From contig JACPOY010000006.1 in the NCBI GenBank assembly GCA_016191245.1, forward strand, positions 62,001 to 126,000: a DNA stretch of 64,000 nucleotides. Reading direction: 5' to 3'. The notes beneath the pieces are model-generated. The model saw only the letters and a list, made by a program, of their open reading frames with translations, was not told the DNA's origin and did no database searches. This DNA is from Gammaproteobacteria bacterium (GTDB lineage Bacteria > Pseudomonadota > Gammaproteobacteria > Berkiellales > Berkiellaceae). Position 1 is the stretch's first letter; each line of letters opens with the position of its first letter. Position numbers and translations under genes: made by a program. Below, in pieces: positions 30,494-39,335 of this stretch.

Positions 30494-31366
30494 TTATTTT
30501 ACTTTTGCTTTTGGACGAGATGCAGGATTTTCAGCTGCAATTTCATTTTGAATGACTTCTACTTCTGCCGCAGTGAGATCTACCCCTTTCATTTGAAATT
30601 TTGTTACATTACATTCTTTACATAAACCTTTAAGAATGACTTTGAGATCTTCTTTATTCACAACATTCAATGTAAAAGTAAGATCGTATTCTTTATTCCC
30701 CTGTAAATTTTGCTGCACTCTCCATTTATTATAAGATTCAAAATAAGCAGCAAAAGAGCGATTTAATCCATCGAGTGATGTCGTACTGACTGGGGTTAAT
30801 TGAAAAGAAGCCGTATCTTGATCCATAGCCATCTGACAACGATGCTCAGTATTGCCAATTTTACGTGAAACAGTAAATTCTTTATTATGTAAATTGGTAA
30901 TTGCATCTTTTTGAGGAATGGACCAAGCTGATCCTTTAAATTGATTTGAAAAAGCTGTAGCCAAAGCTGCTCTTAAGTAGAGTAAATTGGCTTCTTTTTT
31001 ATCTTTGTTTTCAACTGGCTTATTATTTGCAGCTGTTACTTGCGCACCGGCTCTTGCTGCTTGTTGAGCCTGGGCCATCGCCTTTTTTCTTTCTTCTTCT
31101 TTAGCCTTTGCTATTGCCTCAGCTTTGGCTTTTTCAATAGCCTTTTTTCTTGCTTCTTCCTTGGCCTTTGCTATTGCCTCAGCTTTGGTTTTTTCAAAAA
31201 GCTTCTTCTTTGCCTCTTCTTTGGCCTTTGCAGTAGATTTTGCTACTGGTGCTTTTTTGGCATGAGGCGCATGTTTTGCTACTGGCGCTCTTTTGGCTTG
31301 AGGTGCAGCTACTCTTGTGCCTTCTACGGCGGCGGCGGCTAAAGAATTTCGGGTTGTTCTTGCCAT
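30494..31366 (-). CDS. Hypothetical Ala/Lys-rich repeat protein (TolA-like helical repeats)
   Basis: The 290-residue protein has a basic N-terminus with APVAK/HAKKAPVAK repeats. A helical Lys/Ala/Glu stretch (about 45-115) is built from a ~20-residue unit (KAEAIAKAKEEARKKAIE) repeated two to three times, with nearly identical DNA. A globular C-terminal domain (about 130-275) follows, with CQMAMDQDTASFQL and LKGLCKECNV. The C-terminal domain is not recognised. The charged helix resembles the TolA stalk, but no membrane anchor is present. A good promoter lies upstream. Confidence 0.6.
   Translation of the reverse strand: MARTTRNSLAAAAVEGTRVAAPQAKRAPVAKHAPHAKKAPVAKSTAKAKEEAKKKLFEKTKAEAIAKAKEEARKKAIEKAKAEAIAKAKEEERKKAMAQAQQAARAGAQVTAANNKPVENKDKKEANLLYLRAALATAFSNQFKGSAWSIPQKDAITNLHNKEFTVSRKIGNTEHRCQMAMDQDTASFQLTPVSTTSLDGLNRSFAAYFESYNKWRVQQNLQGNKEYDLTFTLNVVNKEDLKVILKGLCKECNVTKFQMKGVDLTAAEVEVIQNEIAAENPASRPKAKVK
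31070..31200. repeat. Intragenic ~60-bp tandem repeat coding a Lys/Ala/Glu helix
   Basis: The unit containing TTTGCTATTGCCTCAGCTTT recurs about 60 bases apart with few changes, giving in-frame 20-residue protein repeats. Such repeats can change copy number between strains. Confidence 0.7.
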
Positions 31367-31396
31367 GGTTTACATCCAACTGAAAATAATGGTTAG

Positions 31397-31425
31397 ATTG
31401 TAAAGAACTAACTTAAACCGGTCAA
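31397..31425 (-). promoter_or_regulatory. Sigma-70 promoter of the repeat protein gene
   Basis: On the minus strand a TTGACC -35 (plus 31420-31425) and a TACAAT -10 (plus 31397-31402) are separated by 17 bases, the ideal spacing. The start codon is about 30 bases further downstream. Confidence 0.6.
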
Positions 31426-31448
31426 GTAAGTTGGTTGGCTTATTAATG

Positions 31449-32639
31449 TCATAATATCACAGGTAATTTCCAGGCTAACATAGCGAATAATGTGCCATAA
31501 ACAGGCAATTTAACATATTGAAAACCATAGAGCTTATATAAAATATTACATATCGTTAATACAATAATCGCCGGATAACAAACTACCATAATGGGGTGTA
31601 AAAACTTCATAATAGAAGTAAAACCAAGATTCGAAAAAATAACTGTAATTACCATCGTAATCACCATCATCCACCCATAACTAAAGGGGATCTTTGCACC
31701 AATCTTCGTATTCATGATCTCAACATGAATCACATCAACAACAGCAACTGCTAAGCTCATTACTGTGGTAATACAGGCTAGCCCAATCGCAATATTTGCC
31801 ACAACAGCAAATTTTACCCCTAACAAGTGAACAGCTAGGTTTGCTAAAACTTGTTCTGGCACTGCGCCAATTAAAGCTTGATGATGAGCTGCAGCACTAT
31901 AACAAAGCCCAACATAAATAATCCCTAGCAATCCCCCACCGATGATACTAGCAACAACATAAGTTGGAATTAATTTCGATTTAACATCAGACAAAGAGCT
32001 AATATTTAGCTTTTCTTTCAGTAACATCCAAATACTGACGGAAAAGAAAAGCGAAGCTAGTAAGTCCATTGTGTCGTAACCTACCGCTAAACCTTCTTTA
32101 ATTGCAGTCAATGGGGTATAGTTACTTTCAGGTAAGACTCCTACTTTTAGTACACTGACAATAATGATGATGATCAAAGTTAAAATTAAAAGCGGACTTA
32201 ATACATAGCCTAAAATTGGAATAATGAAATTTCTGCGTGCAATCAAAATTAAAGTGATGAATCCTGCAAGAATACTAAATAGACCTAAACTCAAATCAGG
32301 AAAATAAGGTTGTATTGCGCCATAAGAAACAATAAAACATCTTGGCATCACACCGATTGGGCCCAGCAAGGCAAGAATAAGTAGCACAGCAAAATAGCCA
32401 GGTATTTCTCCAATGCGATAGAAAAATTGTTTGCAATCCCCTTCAAATAACACACAACCCAATAAACCAAGTAATGGCGCCCCCACCGCAGTGATGGTTA
32501 ACCCAACTAAGGCCCAGGGGATCTGTTCTCCTGTCATTTGACCTAACAATAATGGAAAGACCACATTTCCTGAACCAAAAAACATTGAAAAAATCGCAAT
32601 ACCAGTTGACCAGGCGACAGCAATGGAAGGTAATTTCAT
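31449..32639 (-). CDS. brnQ: Branched-chain amino acid transporter (LIVCS/BrnQ family)
   Basis: The 396-residue protein has about twelve membrane segments. The N-terminal motif AIFSMFFGSGNVVFPLLLGQ is the LIVCS signature; VGYDTMDLLASLFFS is also characteristic. BrnQ proteins import leucine, isoleucine and valine with sodium or protons. The length is a little under the usual ~430. It is not in an operon with neighbours. In a host-dependent bacterium it would supply amino acids; auxotrophy is not shown here. Confidence 0.9.
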   Translation of the reverse strand: MKLPSIAVAWSTGIAIFSMFFGSGNVVFPLLLGQMTGEQIPWALVGLTITAVGAPLLGLLGCVLFEGDCKQFFYRIGEIPGYFAVLLILALLGPIGVMPRCFIVSYGAIQPYFPDLSLGLFSILAGFITLILIARRNFIIPILGYVLSPLLILTLIIIIIVSVLKVGVLPESNYTPLTAIKEGLAVGYDTMDLLASLFFSVSIWMLLKEKLNISSLSDVKSKLIPTYVVASIIGGGLLGIIYVGLCYSAAAHHQALIGAVPEQVLANLAVHLLGVKFAVVANIAIGLACITTVMSLAVAVVDVIHVEIMNTKIGAKIPFSYGWMMVITMVITVIFSNLGFTSIMKFLHPIMVVCYPAIIVLTICNILYKLYGFQYVKLPVYGTLFAMLAWKLPVIL

Positions 32640-32745
32640 GCTTTATGAAACCTTTAAGGGATGACAATTGATTTTAGGATGAATAACGAAATGCAGACAA
32701 TAAACTTTGCTTTCTGAAAACACAAAGTTATCGACTAACTGATTG

Positions 32746-33288
32746 TCATTTTATTTTGGGTTGTTTGCTACGAGGTACTCTTGGCACAACAGTAGGCGCC
32801 ACAGGTGCAACTGTCTGTGTAGTGCTTCGTCCATAAAAGGGTAGATAACTTAAGAGAGTATGACCAAAATTTGATAGCCCACTGCCTGCAGCTCCTACGG
32901 CACGAGAAGTGAGATTTACTGGATTCATGCCATCCACGGTGTCATTGACATGCCCTAATGTATTTTTAACTTCAGGCGTTAATGTCGATACTGTTTTTTT
33001 CATCTCACTAATAACTTCATTGACTTCATTGAGTGTCACCTTTGATTCAATAACTCTTGCATTCACACTTTCAATGGTTTTATCAAAATTTGTAACCACA
33101 TTCTTAATGTGCAATGCTAAATCTATCAAATACCTTCCAATGATTATCACCAGATAGGTTGCAATACTTATTCCTGCTACCGTCGCAACTGCTGGTAAAA
33201 ATGCCAAGGTTGCATCATAAGCAATTATCGCAGTAGACACGATTGCTGATAACAAAGAGTATTTTTCTTCAGGTTTTTGAAATGACAT
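32746..33288 (-). CDS. Hypothetical membrane-anchored coiled-coil protein
   Basis: The 180-residue protein has two close hydrophobic stretches (about 12-30 and 33-58, TVAGISIATYLVIIIGRYLI). A helical Asn/Val/Lys/Glu coiled coil follows (60-120), then a Pro/Val-rich basic tail (PVAPTVVPRVPRSKQPKIK). The organisation, though not clear sequence identity, resembles DUF948-type proteins. The function is unknown. Confidence 0.6.
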   Translation of the reverse strand: MSFQKPEEKYSLLSAIVSTAIIAYDATLAFLPAVATVAGISIATYLVIIIGRYLIDLALHIKNVVTNFDKTIESVNARVIESKVTLNEVNEVISEMKKTVSTLTPEVKNTLGHVNDTVDGMNPVNLTSRAVGAAGSGLSNFGHTLLSYLPFYGRSTTQTVAPVAPTVVPRVPRSKQPKIK

Positions 33289-33394
33289 GACGCCTGCTTA
33301 AATCAAAAATGTACATGCAGATAACAGCATATTACCTAAGCAAACAAACCACTGTCCATTGTTTAACTCATTCACGACAAGTTTAGCGGATAAA

Positions 33395-33421
33395 CTCACA
33401 CCTCAAGACAAGAGGTGTGAG
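33395..33421 (-). terminator. Intrinsic terminator of the downstream paralogue gene
   Basis: CTCACACCTC (33395-33404) and GAGGTGTGAG (33412-33421) form a perfect 10-bp stem with a 7-base loop. On the minus strand it follows the gene ending at 33439 and is followed by a short T-run. Confidence 0.75.
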
Positions 33422-33438
33422 TGAACAAAAAGAAGGAT

Positions 33439-34431
33439 TTATTTTTTACCTGGCCCTCTTTTCTTTTTATTAACGTGCTGAACTTTTGGTTCTTCAGAAT
33501 CAGACAATTCAACCTCTTCAACGACTCTTTTAGGAGCAGGCTTTTTCTTAACAGCAGGTTGTTTAATTTCTGGTTCATCAGAATCAGATAATTCAAGCTC
33601 TTCAACAGGTTTTTTAGGCGCAGGCTTTTTCTTCGGCGCTGCTTCTTTAGGACCCGTTTTCGGTGCATTTTTAGCATGCGTAATTGCTTTGCTAGGTGTT
33701 TTATCAATTGCTAAATCAGGACATTTTGTATAAACATACTCAAGCAATTTTTCCAAAATAGTTGGTAAATGTGCTTCTAGTTCTCTCTTGATTTTTTGAA
33801 CACTAGCAAAATGATCCCCTTTTACTTCTTCAAAAATTACTTCTAAAGCTAGAGTGTCATCTTCGTCTAATTCAAGCTCTTTACAAAATGCTTTAGCATT
33901 AGATTCAAATTTTTTAACTGCTTCTTTAAGATCTATATTACGTAAATTTTCGGCTGTTTGCGTACTCTTTAGAATCTTAACCAATTCTGTTTGTTCTTTT
34001 TTACTTAATTTCTCAATATGCCCAGATTTTTCTGCAACACTCATGACTCCTTGAAATATTTTCGGAGAAAGTAGTTGAGCAGAAAAGTCTTTCATGTTTT
34101 GAAAAGCAGGACTGTCGGAACAGAATTCTTTAAATTTTTCCACCGAACCATTAAATTGAGGAATTTTATCAGCAGCAATTTTTGCAAAAACACTCAATTG
34201 TTCATCTGAGGTAACATAATCCAAAAATTCCGCTGTTTTTATTTCAATCTTTTCGAAGATAGAGCTCCATTGTGCTGATACTTGTTCATCAGTCCCAAGA
34301 AACTTCTTCAACTTTTCAAAATCTTTCATTCCTTCTTTATAATTTTTCGTAATTTCTTCTTTGATCATTTTTTTAACAACACTTTGACCAAGTGATGTTG
34401 AGGCAGCAAAGCCAAGAACTGAACCTAGCAT
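33439..34431 (-). CDS. Unknown protein, tandem paralogue B, with acidic SDSD and basic tail motifs
   Basis: The 330-residue protein is paralogous to the next gene upstream. Shared parts are SDEQLSVFAKIAADKI near the N-third, LSKKEQTELVKILKS in the middle and LEAHLPTILEKLLEYVYTKCP before the tail. The helical body is followed by a low-complexity tail (about 255-330) of Lys/Pro/Ala blocks alternating with ELELSDSDEPE and EVELSDSEEPK and ending KKRGPGKK. These resemble eukaryotic nuclear localisation and SUMO-interacting motifs. The start at 34431 has GGAG upstream; a longer frame to 34497 lacks support. Confidence 0.7.
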   Translation of the reverse strand: MLGSVLGFAASTSLGQSVVKKMIKEEITKNYKEGMKDFEKLKKFLGTDEQVSAQWSSIFEKIEIKTAEFLDYVTSDEQLSVFAKIAADKIPQFNGSVEKFKEFCSDSPAFQNMKDFSAQLLSPKIFQGVMSVAEKSGHIEKLSKKEQTELVKILKSTQTAENLRNIDLKEAVKKFESNAKAFCKELELDEDDTLALEVIFEEVKGDHFASVQKIKRELEAHLPTILEKLLEYVYTKCPDLAIDKTPSKAITHAKNAPKTGPKEAAPKKKPAPKKPVEELELSDSDEPEIKQPAVKKKPAPKRVVEEVELSDSEEPKVQHVNKKKRGPGKK

Positions 34432-34471
34432 TTTAATTTCTCCAATAGTTATACAGCTATGATGTGGTTGG

Positions 34472-34499
34472 ATTATAACTACCTCAAAAATCACCACAA
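34472..34499 (-). promoter_or_regulatory. Promoter of paralogue B
   Basis: TATAAT -10 (plus 34472-34477) and TTGTGG -35 (plus 34494-34499), with 16-base spacing. Both the elements and the flanking AAGTAGTTATTCAC are shared with the promoter of paralogue A. Confidence 0.65.
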
Positions 34500-34606
34500 G
34501 TAGTTATTCACGTTATTTCGCAAAACGCGCATATTACAGGATAAACGGAAATGTTAGTTTTATGACTTTTTGAGGGGCTAAAAAAAGAGAATAGTCAGAA
34601 AAGAAA

Positions 34607-34636
34607 ACTCGCACCCCTTCGAATAGGGGTGCGAGT
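34607..34636 (-). terminator. Intrinsic terminator of paralogue A
   Basis: ACTCGCACCCCT (34607-34618) and AGGGGTGCGAGT (34625-34636) form a perfect 12-bp stem with a 6-base loop, followed on the minus strand by TTTTCTTTTCT. Confidence 0.85.
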
Positions 34637-34652
34637 GGCTCAACACAATTAT

Positions 34653-35615
34653 TTATCTTTTGCCTGGGCCTTTCTTCTTAACAGGAGCTTTTACAACTTC
34701 TTCTGGTTCATCAGAATCAGACAATTCAATTACATTTTCCTCATCTTCATCTTCTACTTCTACTTCCTTTTCAGCTTTTCTTTTAGGAGCAGGCTTCTTC
34801 GGAGCAGGTTTGGAGTTAGGGGCCTTTTTAGGAGCAGCTTTAGAATGTATAACTGTCTTTGGCGCATCTTCAATGGCTAAATGTGGGCATTCAGTATGAA
34901 CATACTCTAACAATTTTTTCAAAACTGTAGGCAAATGCGCTTCTAAATCCTTTTTGATTTTCTCAAAACCGGCTAAATGCTCACTTACTAAATCATCAAA
35001 AATAGTTTCTAAATCTTGAGTATCATCTGCATTGAGCTTTAACTCTTTGCAAAAAGCCATACCGTTCTTTTTAAATCCATCTAAGGATTTTTTCAAATCG
35101 ATATCTTTCAAATTATCAGCAATATCATCGCTTTTTAGTATTTTAACCAATTCTGCTTGGTCTTTTTTGCTTAATTTTTTAATATCGCCTGCTTTTTTAA
35201 TAACGGCAGATAGCCCTTCATAAATATCAGGAGAAACCAATTTTAAAGCAAATTCTTTCATTTTTTTAATGGCAGGACTAGCTTGTAATGCTTCTTTAAA
35301 ATCTTTTACGGAAGCATAATCACCTACTTTCTTACCAATAATGGCAGCAAAAACATCTAATTGCTCATCTGCGGTTGCAAAAGTTAACAATTCACCAGTT
35401 TTGGCTTCGACTTCTTCCAAAGTTGCGCTTAATTCTTTTGATAATTTTTTGTCACTTTTAATTGTTTTCTTAATGCTTTCAATTTCTACGCCAGCCTCTC
35501 CAAAGTGCAATTCAATACGCTCTTTTAAGTAGCCTTTGATCCAGCCTTGACCATATGAAGTGGCAGCGCCATATTTAATTGCTGCATTTTTTGCTTGTTC
35601 GATATAATCCCACAT
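34653..35615 (-). CDS. Unknown protein, tandem paralogue A, with SIM-like VIELSDSDE and basic tail
   Basis: The 320-residue protein is a relative of the adjacent gene product along its full length (TADEQLDVFAAIIGKKV, LSKKDQAELVKILKSDD, LEAHLPTVLKKLLEYVHTECP). The tail has Lys/Pro-rich blocks (KPAPKKPAPKRKAEKE), an acidic run, then VIELSDSDEPEE (about 295-306) and a KKKGPGKR end. VIELSDSDE fits the consensus of SUMO-interacting motifs, and PKRKAEKE looks like a nuclear import signal. No bacterial domain is recognised. The start at 35615 has GAGGAT upstream; an upstream in-frame ATG lacks a ribosome site. Confidence 0.7.
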   Translation of the reverse strand: MWDYIEQAKNAAIKYGAATSYGQGWIKGYLKERIELHFGEAGVEIESIKKTIKSDKKLSKELSATLEEVEAKTGELLTFATADEQLDVFAAIIGKKVGDYASVKDFKEALQASPAIKKMKEFALKLVSPDIYEGLSAVIKKAGDIKKLSKKDQAELVKILKSDDIADNLKDIDLKKSLDGFKKNGMAFCKELKLNADDTQDLETIFDDLVSEHLAGFEKIKKDLEAHLPTVLKKLLEYVHTECPHLAIEDAPKTVIHSKAAPKKAPNSKPAPKKPAPKRKAEKEVEVEDEDEENVIELSDSDEPEEVVKAPVKKKGPGKR

Positions 35616-35655
35616 GTTTAGTATCCTCATTAGTTAATTAGCTATGGTGTGGTGC

Positions 35656-35683
35656 ATTATAACCGCAGATGCAGGCATGACAA
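35656..35683 (-). promoter_or_regulatory. Promoter of paralogue A
   Basis: TATAAT -10 (plus 35656-35661) and TTGTCA -35 (plus 35678-35683) with 16-base spacing. This near-consensus sigma-70 promoter is duplicated along with the gene. Confidence 0.7.
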
Positions 35684-35868
35684 GTAGTTATTCACCCTAT
35701 TACGCCAAAAGAACAAAATAACTGACAAGCGGAAATGTTAGTTGTATAACTATGTGGTGATTATTAATATGATAAGAAATTAATTCATGTTACGGTGGAT
35801 TTTACATGCATCGCATAGCCTCCTTTAAAAGGCATGCAATAGGGCTTCGGATCTCCTATTTTTATAAA

Positions 35869-38800
35869 TTAATATTCAAGCTCAACCGTACAAGCGATAA
35901 GCTCGTAGATTTTTCGAAGATTAGAATCAGAAGGGACAATATTCCATTTGTTATCAAGTTTAATTTGCGCACTTGCGATATCGTTTTGATATTCGATATA
36001 TATTGAGCAAGAACCACGTTCTTGTAAACTTAATGTATCTCTTAAACGTTGAAGATGTTCTTCAATAAGAGGATCATTTGGAAGACGAATTTTAAGTCTT
36101 TTCGCAAAAGTTTCTCTTGCCATTGCTAATGTGTATATCGATTGCGCTCTCACTTTCATACTACCAGAGAAGTTATCTAGCCCTGCCAATCCTTCAATAA
36201 TCAGTAATTGATCTTTTAAAATCAGATCTCTATATTTTTGATAAGGATCGGGAAAAACGGTAACTTCAAAACGATCATGGCCATCATCTAGCATCACCAC
36301 AGCCATTCTATCGCCATTTTTTGTGACTAAACTTCGAATAGAGATGACAAGTCCTGCTACAAATACTTTTTGATCTTTTTTAATATTGGTAATTTGTTTT
36401 AATTTAACAACACCCAATTTTTTTAACTCAACATCAACCGTTTGTAAAGGATGTCCCGAAAGATACATCCCCAAAGATTCTTTCTCACCTTGTAATCTTT
36501 CTTGAGCAGTCCATGGTTTAACGTGAGCAAGTATGGCTTTAGATTCAAGGATATTTCTATCTTCTTGAAACAAATCAGTTTGACCGTTCGATAAATTTTT
36601 TGACAATTGTTCAGCACGTTGTAATGCTTCTGCTAACATTGCCATTAAAGCAGAACGTTCATATCCAAAACTATCCATGCTGCCGGATTTAATCAAAGAC
36701 TCAAGTACTCGTTTATTGACCTTACGGGGATCTATTCGTTCACAAAAATCAAAAAAATCGATAAATGGCTTTTCTTTACGTTGTTCAATAATATGTTCAA
36801 TAGCCCCTTCACCCACTCCTTTAATCGCACCCAAACCATAGAGAATGTGATTTTGTTCATTCACAATAAAAGCATATTCACTTCTCTTAATATCGGGTGC
36901 GATCACCGTTATGTCACATTGTTTGCATTCATCAATTAAATTAACAATTTTATCCGTATTATTCATGTCCGCAGATAATACGGCTGCCATAAATGGACTG
37001 GGAAAATGCGCTTTTAACCAGGCTGTTTGGTAAGAAACCAAAGCATAGGCTGCAGAATGTGATTTATTAAAACCATAACCTGCAAATTTTTCCATCAAAT
37101 CAAAAATGCCACTGGCCACTTTTTCATCAACACCACGCTTTGTTGCGCCTTCAGTGAAAATAGTTCGTTGCTGGGCCATTTCTTCAGGCTTCTTTTTACC
37201 CATTGCCCGTCGAAGTAAATCGGCACCACCTAGAGTATAGCCAGCTAATACTTGCGCAATCTGCATGACTTGCTCTTGGTATAAAATGACACCATAAGTT
37301 GGTTTTAAAATAGGCTCAATCGCAGGATGGGAATATTCAACTTTCGCTCGACCATGTTTACGATTAATAAAGTCATCTACCATGCCAGACTGTAATGGAC
37401 CAGGTCTAAATAAAGCTACCAATGCAATGATTTCTTCAAACTGATCCGGCTGTAATCTTTTAATTAAATCTTTCATCCCACGAGATTCAAGCTGAAAAAC
37501 TGCAGTCGTTGCGCAATTTTTGAGTAAATCAAAAGTTTTTGAATCATTTAAGGGGATATGTTGTATATCAATGAGCGGCAGATGTTGTGCTTTTAAAAGC
37601 ACATTTGCATTGATAACTGCCCAATCAATAATTGTTAATGTTCTTAAACCTAAAAAGTCAAACTTCGTTAATCCAATTGCTTCAACATCGTCTTTATCAA
37701 ATTGAATGACCGCATGCTGACTTCCCTTTTCACAATACAATGGAGCAAAGTCTGTCAGGGCCGATGGTGCTATCACTACCCCCCCTGCATGTTTGCCTAC
37801 ATTACGAGTCACGCCTTCTAATTTCTTCGCCAAATCAATGAGTGTTTTTACTTCTTCTTCTTCTTCATATCTTTTTTGAAATGCTGGTTCTTGAGAAAGC
37901 GCTTTTTCTAAGGTCATACCAATTTCAAAAGGAATGAGTTTGGCAATTTTATCCACGAAGCCATATGGCAAAGCTAAAACACGTCCAACATCTCGAACCA
38001 CCGCTTTTGCAGCCATGGTACCAAAAGTGGCTATTTGTGAAACGGTATGACGTCCATATCTATCGGCAACATATTCGATCACCCTATCACGATTATCCAT
38101 GCAAAAGTCGATATCAAAATCTGGCATGGAGACACGTTCTGGATTTAAAAATCTTTCAAACAATAATTCATAATCCATTGGATCTAGATCAGTAATTGCT
38201 AACACATAAGCAACTAATGAACCTGCTCCGGATCCTCGACCAGGTCCCACTGCAATTTTATTAGATTTTGCCCATTGAATAAAATCAGCAACAATTAAAA
38301 AATAACCTGGAAAACCCATCGTGCTTATTACTGATAATTCGGTATGCAAACGGTCTTCGTAAATTTTTGTTATTTCTTGAATTTTCTCGAAGGTATATTC
38401 TTTTTGCTTAAATTTAAAACTTAAGCGTTGCGCTAGTCCTTCAACAGAAGCCTTATGCAAAAATGTATCTTCTGTCATCCCATTGGGGACAGGAAAGGAA
38501 GGTAAAACTGATATATCCAAAGTTAAGAGCAAAGAACAACGTTTTGCAATTTCAACAGTATTGAGAAGAGCTTGAGGAATATCAGCAAACAATGCCCACA
38601 TTTCATCACTAGAACGAAAATATTGCTGCTCACTATAACGTTCTTTATTAGCAAGTTCTAACGTTGTGCCCTCTTGAATACACACTCTTGCAAGATGTGC
38701 TTCACAGTCTTGTTTTTCTAAAAACACAACATCATTGGTTGCAACTAAGGGACAATTAAATTCTTTTGCTAAATCTAAAATGGCTTTCTCATAAATATTT

Positions 38801-39330
38801 TCGCCACTTCTATTAGTGCGTTGTACTTCTATATAGTACCTATTATGAAATACATGCATCCATTCTTTGAGTGAACTTTTCGCTTTTTCAAAGGATTCTT
38901 GTAAAATTGCTTGTCCAATTTCACCCGTTTGCGCCCCACTTAATGCAATCAAACCTTCAGCGTACTCAAAAACCCATGATTTTTTCACAATAGGAACAGC
39001 TAAATGCTCACCTTCTTGATATGCTTTACTAATGAGCAGACTGAGATTACGATAACCTTGCAAATTTTGACACAATAAAACAACTTTATGGTAGGGGTGA
39101 CTCTTATCTTCACTTTCTACCCATATTTCACTGCCAACTATCGGTTTAATACCATTTTGAATCGCTTCTTTATAAAATTTGACTATGCCAAATAAATTAC
39201 AAACATCTGTAATAGCAATGGCAGGCATCTCCTGCGCTTTTGCTAATTCACATAAAGGTTTTATTTGTACAATACCATCTACAATGGAATATTCCGTATG
39301 TAGATGTAAGTGTACAAACGATCTGTTCAT
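35869..39330 (-). CDS. dnaE: DNA polymerase III alpha subunit
   Basis: The 1153-residue replicative polymerase has, in order, an N-terminal PHP domain (FVHLHLHTEYSIVDGIV), a palm with catalytic aspartates in MPDFDIDFC, the GPGRGSGAGSLVAY region, AGYGFNKSHSAAYA in the fingers, a helix-hairpin-helix and an OB-fold (KKDQKVFVAGLVISIR). The length is close to E. coli's 1160. It starts a few bases after rnhB, keeping the lpxB-rnhB-dnaE order; accA, the normal next gene, has been displaced by an accessory island. Confidence 0.98.
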   Translation of the reverse strand: MNRSFVHLHLHTEYSIVDGIVQIKPLCELAKAQEMPAIAITDVCNLFGIVKFYKEAIQNGIKPIVGSEIWVESEDKSHPYHKVVLLCQNLQGYRNLSLLISKAYQEGEHLAVPIVKKSWVFEYAEGLIALSGAQTGEIGQAILQESFEKAKSSLKEWMHVFHNRYYIEVQRTNRSGENIYEKAILDLAKEFNCPLVATNDVVFLEKQDCEAHLARVCIQEGTTLELANKERYSEQQYFRSSDEMWALFADIPQALLNTVEIAKRCSLLLTLDISVLPSFPVPNGMTEDTFLHKASVEGLAQRLSFKFKQKEYTFEKIQEITKIYEDRLHTELSVISTMGFPGYFLIVADFIQWAKSNKIAVGPGRGSGAGSLVAYVLAITDLDPMDYELLFERFLNPERVSMPDFDIDFCMDNRDRVIEYVADRYGRHTVSQIATFGTMAAKAVVRDVGRVLALPYGFVDKIAKLIPFEIGMTLEKALSQEPAFQKRYEEEEEVKTLIDLAKKLEGVTRNVGKHAGGVVIAPSALTDFAPLYCEKGSQHAVIQFDKDDVEAIGLTKFDFLGLRTLTIIDWAVINANVLLKAQHLPLIDIQHIPLNDSKTFDLLKNCATTAVFQLESRGMKDLIKRLQPDQFEEIIALVALFRPGPLQSGMVDDFINRKHGRAKVEYSHPAIEPILKPTYGVILYQEQVMQIAQVLAGYTLGGADLLRRAMGKKKPEEMAQQRTIFTEGATKRGVDEKVASGIFDLMEKFAGYGFNKSHSAAYALVSYQTAWLKAHFPSPFMAAVLSADMNNTDKIVNLIDECKQCDITVIAPDIKRSEYAFIVNEQNHILYGLGAIKGVGEGAIEHIIEQRKEKPFIDFFDFCERIDPRKVNKRVLESLIKSGSMDSFGYERSALMAMLAEALQRAEQLSKNLSNGQTDLFQEDRNILESKAILAHVKPWTAQERLQGEKESLGMYLSGHPLQTVDVELKKLGVVKLKQITNIKKDQKVFVAGLVISIRSLVTKNGDRMAVVMLDDGHDRFEVTVFPDPYQKYRDLILKDQLLIIEGLAGLDNFSGSMKVRAQSIYTLAMARETFAKRLKIRLPNDPLIEEHLQRLRDTLSLQERGSCSIYIEYQNDIASAQIKLDNKWNIVPSDSNLRKIYELIACTVELEY

Positions 39331-39335
39331 ATGTT

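Noticed and set aside
31070..31200. CRISPR array
   Set aside because: The repeats are in-frame coding repeats without unique spacers. No other regularly spaced repeats were seen in the window.
31040..31342. Phe/Cys/Leu-rich plus-strand frame opposite the repeat protein
   Set aside because: Its composition is the complement of a Lys/Ala/Glu repeat and it lacks a ribosome site.
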